A stretch of 11,414 nt of DNA, taken from assembly GCA_024195585.1 (NCBI GenBank), contig SWBL01000686.1, positions 1-11,414 of the forward strand, given 5' to 3'. This document shows positions 8,332 to 11,414 of this stretch, piece by piece. How positions within the stretch are numbered: the first letter of the stretch is position 1; every line of letters starts with the position of its first letter. This DNA is from Aureobasidium sp. EXF-3400. Lineage: Eukaryota; Ascomycota; Dothideomycetes; Dothideales; Saccotheciaceae. Under the pieces are notes generated by a model. The model was not told the origin of the DNA. It searched no databases and saw only the letters and a program-made list of their open reading frames with translations. Both the position numbers and the translations under genes were made by a program.

Positions 8332-9994
8332 ATGTCTCCTCCAACTCGCAAACCTCGATCACTCGCTCATGTCAAGAAACAGAAAGCATGTTCAGATTCA
8401 CCACGTGCCTTTGAGATTCTACCAGTCGAAGTATGCCTTTCCTTTTATGTTGCTGTCTATGGTCCCAACTCGAAAGTTCACTGATCAAATTTCATGCTTT
8501 CCTGAGCTGACCGTACTACTCAGATCCGACAATCTATCGCTGGCTATCTTGACGACAAATCCATAGCATCCTACCGACTCATCTGCAGATCAACAAAGTA
8601 CGCTCTTGATGAAGATGAGGGTTCGTTCTGGCGCACTCAATTCCTCGATACCTACGATCCTTCTAAACAGATTCCCACTGGTACACGCTCTGTCATCAAC
8701 GAGTGGTTCAAGAAACAGTATCAATGCCGCAAGCGAATCGAACGCCAAAGGTTCGACTTCCAGGTCGGGAATAGCCAGAAGGAGTTGGAGTGTCTGTCGT
8801 TGCTGAAGGATCTCATCAACGGTGCGTGTGTTCCATTCATCCGCCGACGGCCTCGCTGACAATCATCAGAATCCTTCGACATCAACCCTCACAAGTCCAA
8901 GCAAGCCACAGCTCACTCTCTGAACATGGATCGTCTCGAAAAGATCGTCAGGGCCACTGGTCTCCTCGAATGCGTCTTTCGTCGTCCTTACGTCAGAAGC
9001 AAGAAGTCAACACCCAACCCAACCTTGCTCGCCATCCAACTCGCTCTCACCCACCTCTCCTTGACTGCTTCACCTACCTCGAGGATCGCCAAAGCATGGG
9101 GCTTCTCCGACTCGCAGTCCTTGGTGTATGCACAGAATTCGATCCGTCCCATCTTCAAGGGCCCCAACTGTCAGGAGATTGACATCGAGTGGACTTTGCA
9201 TGTCGTCAACTTCTTCAAGAATCATCTGCTCAACCAGCACGAACTAACTCATCTTCGTTACGATGACCTGGTTGCGTCAGAACGCCCGCAGTGCTGGACA
9301 AAGCCCTTGTCGACGACCCCTTTGAAGCTCGGCAAACACTGGAAGGGTAGCTATGCCTACGTCGAGCATGATGAACTTTCTCTCATACGCGATGGACAAA
9401 ACGAGGACTACCCAATTCCGGACCATATGAGTGGCGATGGTACCGATCAGCCTTTCCAAGTATGTCCTGTCACGAGTGCGACTTCCCATAATCTCCATCC
9501 TGACTCAATCATAGGACCTTTGCCTTGACTTCCCCAAAGAAGACCTTGACTTCTGGCCCGAAGTTTTCGAACAAATTCTCAAGTCCCGCACCAAGATTCG
9601 ATACCGTACAGCCACCACACGGGCTCAGAGACGAGTCACCGGTCCAAACGTCTTGCCCGAAGGCGAACCTGTGTCGTTCTGCTTCAAGGGCCAAGGCGAA
9701 GACGCTCGCGAAGGGTTCCTGGCATCTGGCTACTTTAACCCTCTGCCTCCTCAACACGGCATCCCTGGCTGGCATCGCATGACCATGATGAAGTACTGGA
9801 AAGATGAGCATGGACATATCGACTACAACTCCTTGTGGGCTTACGAGGGAGTCGTCTTGCCCGGAGGTATGGTCATGCTCGGACGCTGGTGGCACCCTTC
9901 GGACGACGGAGATGAATACTCTGGCCCTTTCATCTTCTGGAATGTCGATGCCAGCGTGCCTGGTGGTGATGGACAGAAGTCTGCTAGTGACTAA
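8332..9994 (+). CDS. F-box protein with conserved fungal C-terminal region, four exons
   Basis: The product is a 488-residue F-box protein, a likely substrate-recognition subunit of an SCF ubiquitin ligase; the substrate is unknown. Exons are 8332-8430, 8524-8821, 8870-9459 and 9515-9994. Introns are 93, 48 and 55 nt, with donors GTATGC, GTGCGT and GTATGT, and acceptors CTCAG, ATCAG and ATAG. CTGAC branch-like sites are seen in the second and third introns (near 8856 and 9500). Splicing gives one continuous frame of 489 codons including TAA. The N-terminus is basic (RKPRSLAHVKKQK). The F-box follows at about residues 27-70: FEILPVEIRQSIAGYL, then SIASYRLICRSTKYAL. The first intron splits the F-box after LPVE. 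The middle is mostly unassigned. The last exon has a Trp/Gly-rich block at about 410-460 (GIPGWHRMTMMKYW, then WAYEGVVLPGGMVMLGRWW) that I recognise from other ascomycete F-box proteins but cannot tie to a function. The first ATG was chosen because exon 1 is needed for the F-box LPxE. Confidence 0.87.
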
Positions 9995-10990
9995 CATTAC
10001 CGACCATGCCTCATGCCCACCATTCACCATCATCTTCAAGGCGAGACTCGGAGCAACACCTATCACGAACATCACGACAATCATGACATATTCTTATCCA
10101 TTAAGCACGACCCTCGACACAGAGACGACTACACGAAGAAGGGCCCACGACTATCAATTCTATCTTTCCTTGGATCACACTCTCTTTGTTTACATCGGCA
10201 TTGATGGATGGTCCACAAAGGCAGGAGGGTCGCGGTCGTTGATGGCCTCATTCCCATGATTTGTACTTTCTTTTCTTGTATCTCCCTTCTTACTGGACAC
10301 GAAAAAGACTCCCTACATACTTAAGTAATTGACTAATCGAAGCACTTGTTATCTTTGACTTCATCCCATATCCTTGCTGCTTAAGAGTAAAGCGTGGTGA
10401 ACAACAACCAAGCACTGCAGCCACGACAAGGTGTCAAAGATATGAGAGCAAAGGTTGATATCTACATCATCCTGCAAAGCGTATCGACGAGAGCAACACA
10501 GAGGAACAAGAAGAAGGCAAGAGCAGTGTGTTTCAGATGCAAGAAAGCTTTTGATTTCTATTGTAATCTGTATCAGAGTTTTGATTTTAGACCACGCAGT
10601 TGAAATGCGGGTTCCATCCTTCTATAACAAAAAAGGGGAGAAGTTGAGGTATGTTGTTGATGGAAACTCAATGAAGAGGAGATGAAAACGCCCAGACACC
10701 ATCGCCTTTTTGTGGTTGAATCAAAAGTTGCGAAAGTTCCCATCCATCACATCACAAAGTTTTCCCCCTTTTTGATAAATTGTTACTTTGTCCCGCCTGG
10801 TATCATTGCACATGTTGAATCATCATAAGCACCCCTTGTTGTAGTTGAGAAAAGACCAAAGAAGAACATCAGAGAGGGAAACTGTTATGGCAAACAGATC
10901 CCCTTCATGCTATGCAGAAAAGTTGTGGAAACGGGAAATGCTGTGGAGAGAAAAGAGAAGAGAAGACGGCAAACAGCACTAGAAAAGCAT
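9995..10990. other. Intergenic: 3' flanks of convergent F-box and adenosylhomocysteinase genes
   Basis: There is no supported gene in these 996 bases. Open frames at 9804-10259 (partly inside the F-box gene, in another frame) and 10394-10603 look like chance: no family, no codon bias, no splice signals. The right end is purine-rich on the plus strand (around 10920-10975). It should hold the 3' UTRs of both flanking genes. I saw no tRNA-like cloverleaf or convincing small nucleolar RNA boxes by eye. Confidence 0.55.
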
Positions 10991-11414
10991 CTAGTATCTG
11001 TACATGTCGCTCTTGAAGGGACCCTCGACGGGGAGGCCGAGGTACTCAGCCTGGACCTCAGTGAGGGTGGAGAGCTCGGCGTTGACGTGCTCAAGGTGGA
11101 GAAGAGCGACCTGCTCGTCGAGGATCTTGGGAAGGACGTAGACACCAACGGGCATGACACCGTTCTTGAGCTCACCAACACCCTCACCCTCGCCAGCGCG
11201 AGCGAACTCGACGTACTTCTTGCCGAAAGCCTCGTCGCCGGCCTTGAACAGCATGATCTGGGCAAGGACCTGGTTGGCGAAGGAGCAGGACATGACGAAG
11301 GAAGAGTGGCCGGTAGCACAGCCAAGGTTGACGAGACGACCCTCGGCGAGGAGGATGATGTGACGGCCGGAAGGCATGAGGAAACGGTCGACCTGGGGCT
11401 TGATGTTCTGGACC
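10991..11414 (-). CDS. SAH1: S-adenosylhomocysteine hydrolase (adenosylhomocysteinase), C-terminal part
   Basis: This is the last 140 or so residues of the NAD-dependent cytosolic enzyme that splits S-adenosylhomocysteine into adenosine and homocysteine, relieving product inhibition of methyltransferases. The 5' part lies beyond the right edge. In minus-strand order the hallmarks are [20 protein letters not shown], then [17 protein letters not shown] with the family's conserved Gly-His, then [19 protein letters not shown]. The end is [18 protein letters not shown] and a TAG at 10991-10993. The terminal Lys and Tyr correspond to residues that contact NAD of the partner subunit in the tetramer (family knowledge). 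Codons end almost always in C or G, fitting a highly expressed gene. No intron falls within this part. About 36 residues separate NQVLAQ from VGVYVLPK, including a Gly/Glu-rich stretch. Confidence 0.95.
   Translation of the reverse strand, partial: VQNIKPQVDRFLMPSGRHIILLAEGRLVNLGCATGHSSFVMSCSFANQVLAQIMLFKAGDEAFGKKYVEFARAGEGEGVGELKNGVMPVGVYVLPKILDEQVALLHLEHVNAELSTLTEVQAEYLGLPVEGPFKSDMYRY

Noticed and set aside
9509..10084. 191-codon minus-strand frame opposite the last F-box exon
   Set aside because: Antisense shadow; the plus-strand exon has clear splice sites and protein similarity.
10394..10685. Short plus-strand frames and a TGATG-like motif considered as a small gene or box C/D snoRNA
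   Set aside because: No paired C and D boxes with terminal stem, and no protein similarity.
10885..11325. Ser-rich minus-strand frame overlapping adenosylhomocysteinase
   Set aside because: Alternative-frame shadow of the strongly codon-biased enzyme gene.

Overview
The window looks like nuclear DNA of a filamentous ascomycete (Pezizomycotina). Genes are interrupted by short introns of about 48-93 nt with GT donors, CTRAY-type branch points and AG acceptors. The protein families are typical of that group: an RTA1-like membrane protein, a Zn2Cys6 regulator, a secreted CHRD protein and a fungal F-box protein. A class such as Dothideomycetes is possible but cannot be proved from this sequence.

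Layout, left to right. (1) 1-673 (+): the 3' part of an RTA1-family seven-helix membrane protein gene, cut by the window edge. (2) 1115-2924 (+): a complete Zn2Cys6 transcription factor gene with one 55-nt intron inside the zinc cluster, preceded by a possible upstream ORF. (3) 3103-3885 (-): a complete gene for a small secreted CHRD-domain protein, convergent with the regulator. It has an N-terminal repeat module, a stop-free 63-nt intron and a TATA box at 4007-4015. (4) About 4021-5530: 1.5 kb in which I cannot establish a gene. Many short open frames lie on both strands, and one minus-strand 3' splice-like signature stands out. (5) 5531-7713 (+): a PUF6-type pumilio protein gene of ribosome biogenesis, with one intron. 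(6) 8332-9994 (+): a four-exon F-box protein gene. (7) 10991-11414 (-): the C-terminal end of S-adenosylhomocysteine hydrolase, cut by the right edge and strongly codon-biased.

The genes do not form an obvious pathway or cluster. The right half holds housekeeping functions (60S ribosome assembly, F-box/SCF-type ubiquitination, methyl cycle). The left half holds accessory-type genes (lipid/stress membrane protein, regulator, secreted protein). Only the RTA1 gene and the regulator, adjacent on the same strand, hint at a functional link, and that is inference. I found no mobile element, CRISPR array, rRNA or tRNA. No clearly new biological system is visible. The points most worth following are the repeat/intron arrangement of the CHRD gene, the unresolved 1.5-kb interval and the Gly/Glu-rich loop near the end of the adenosylhomocysteinase.
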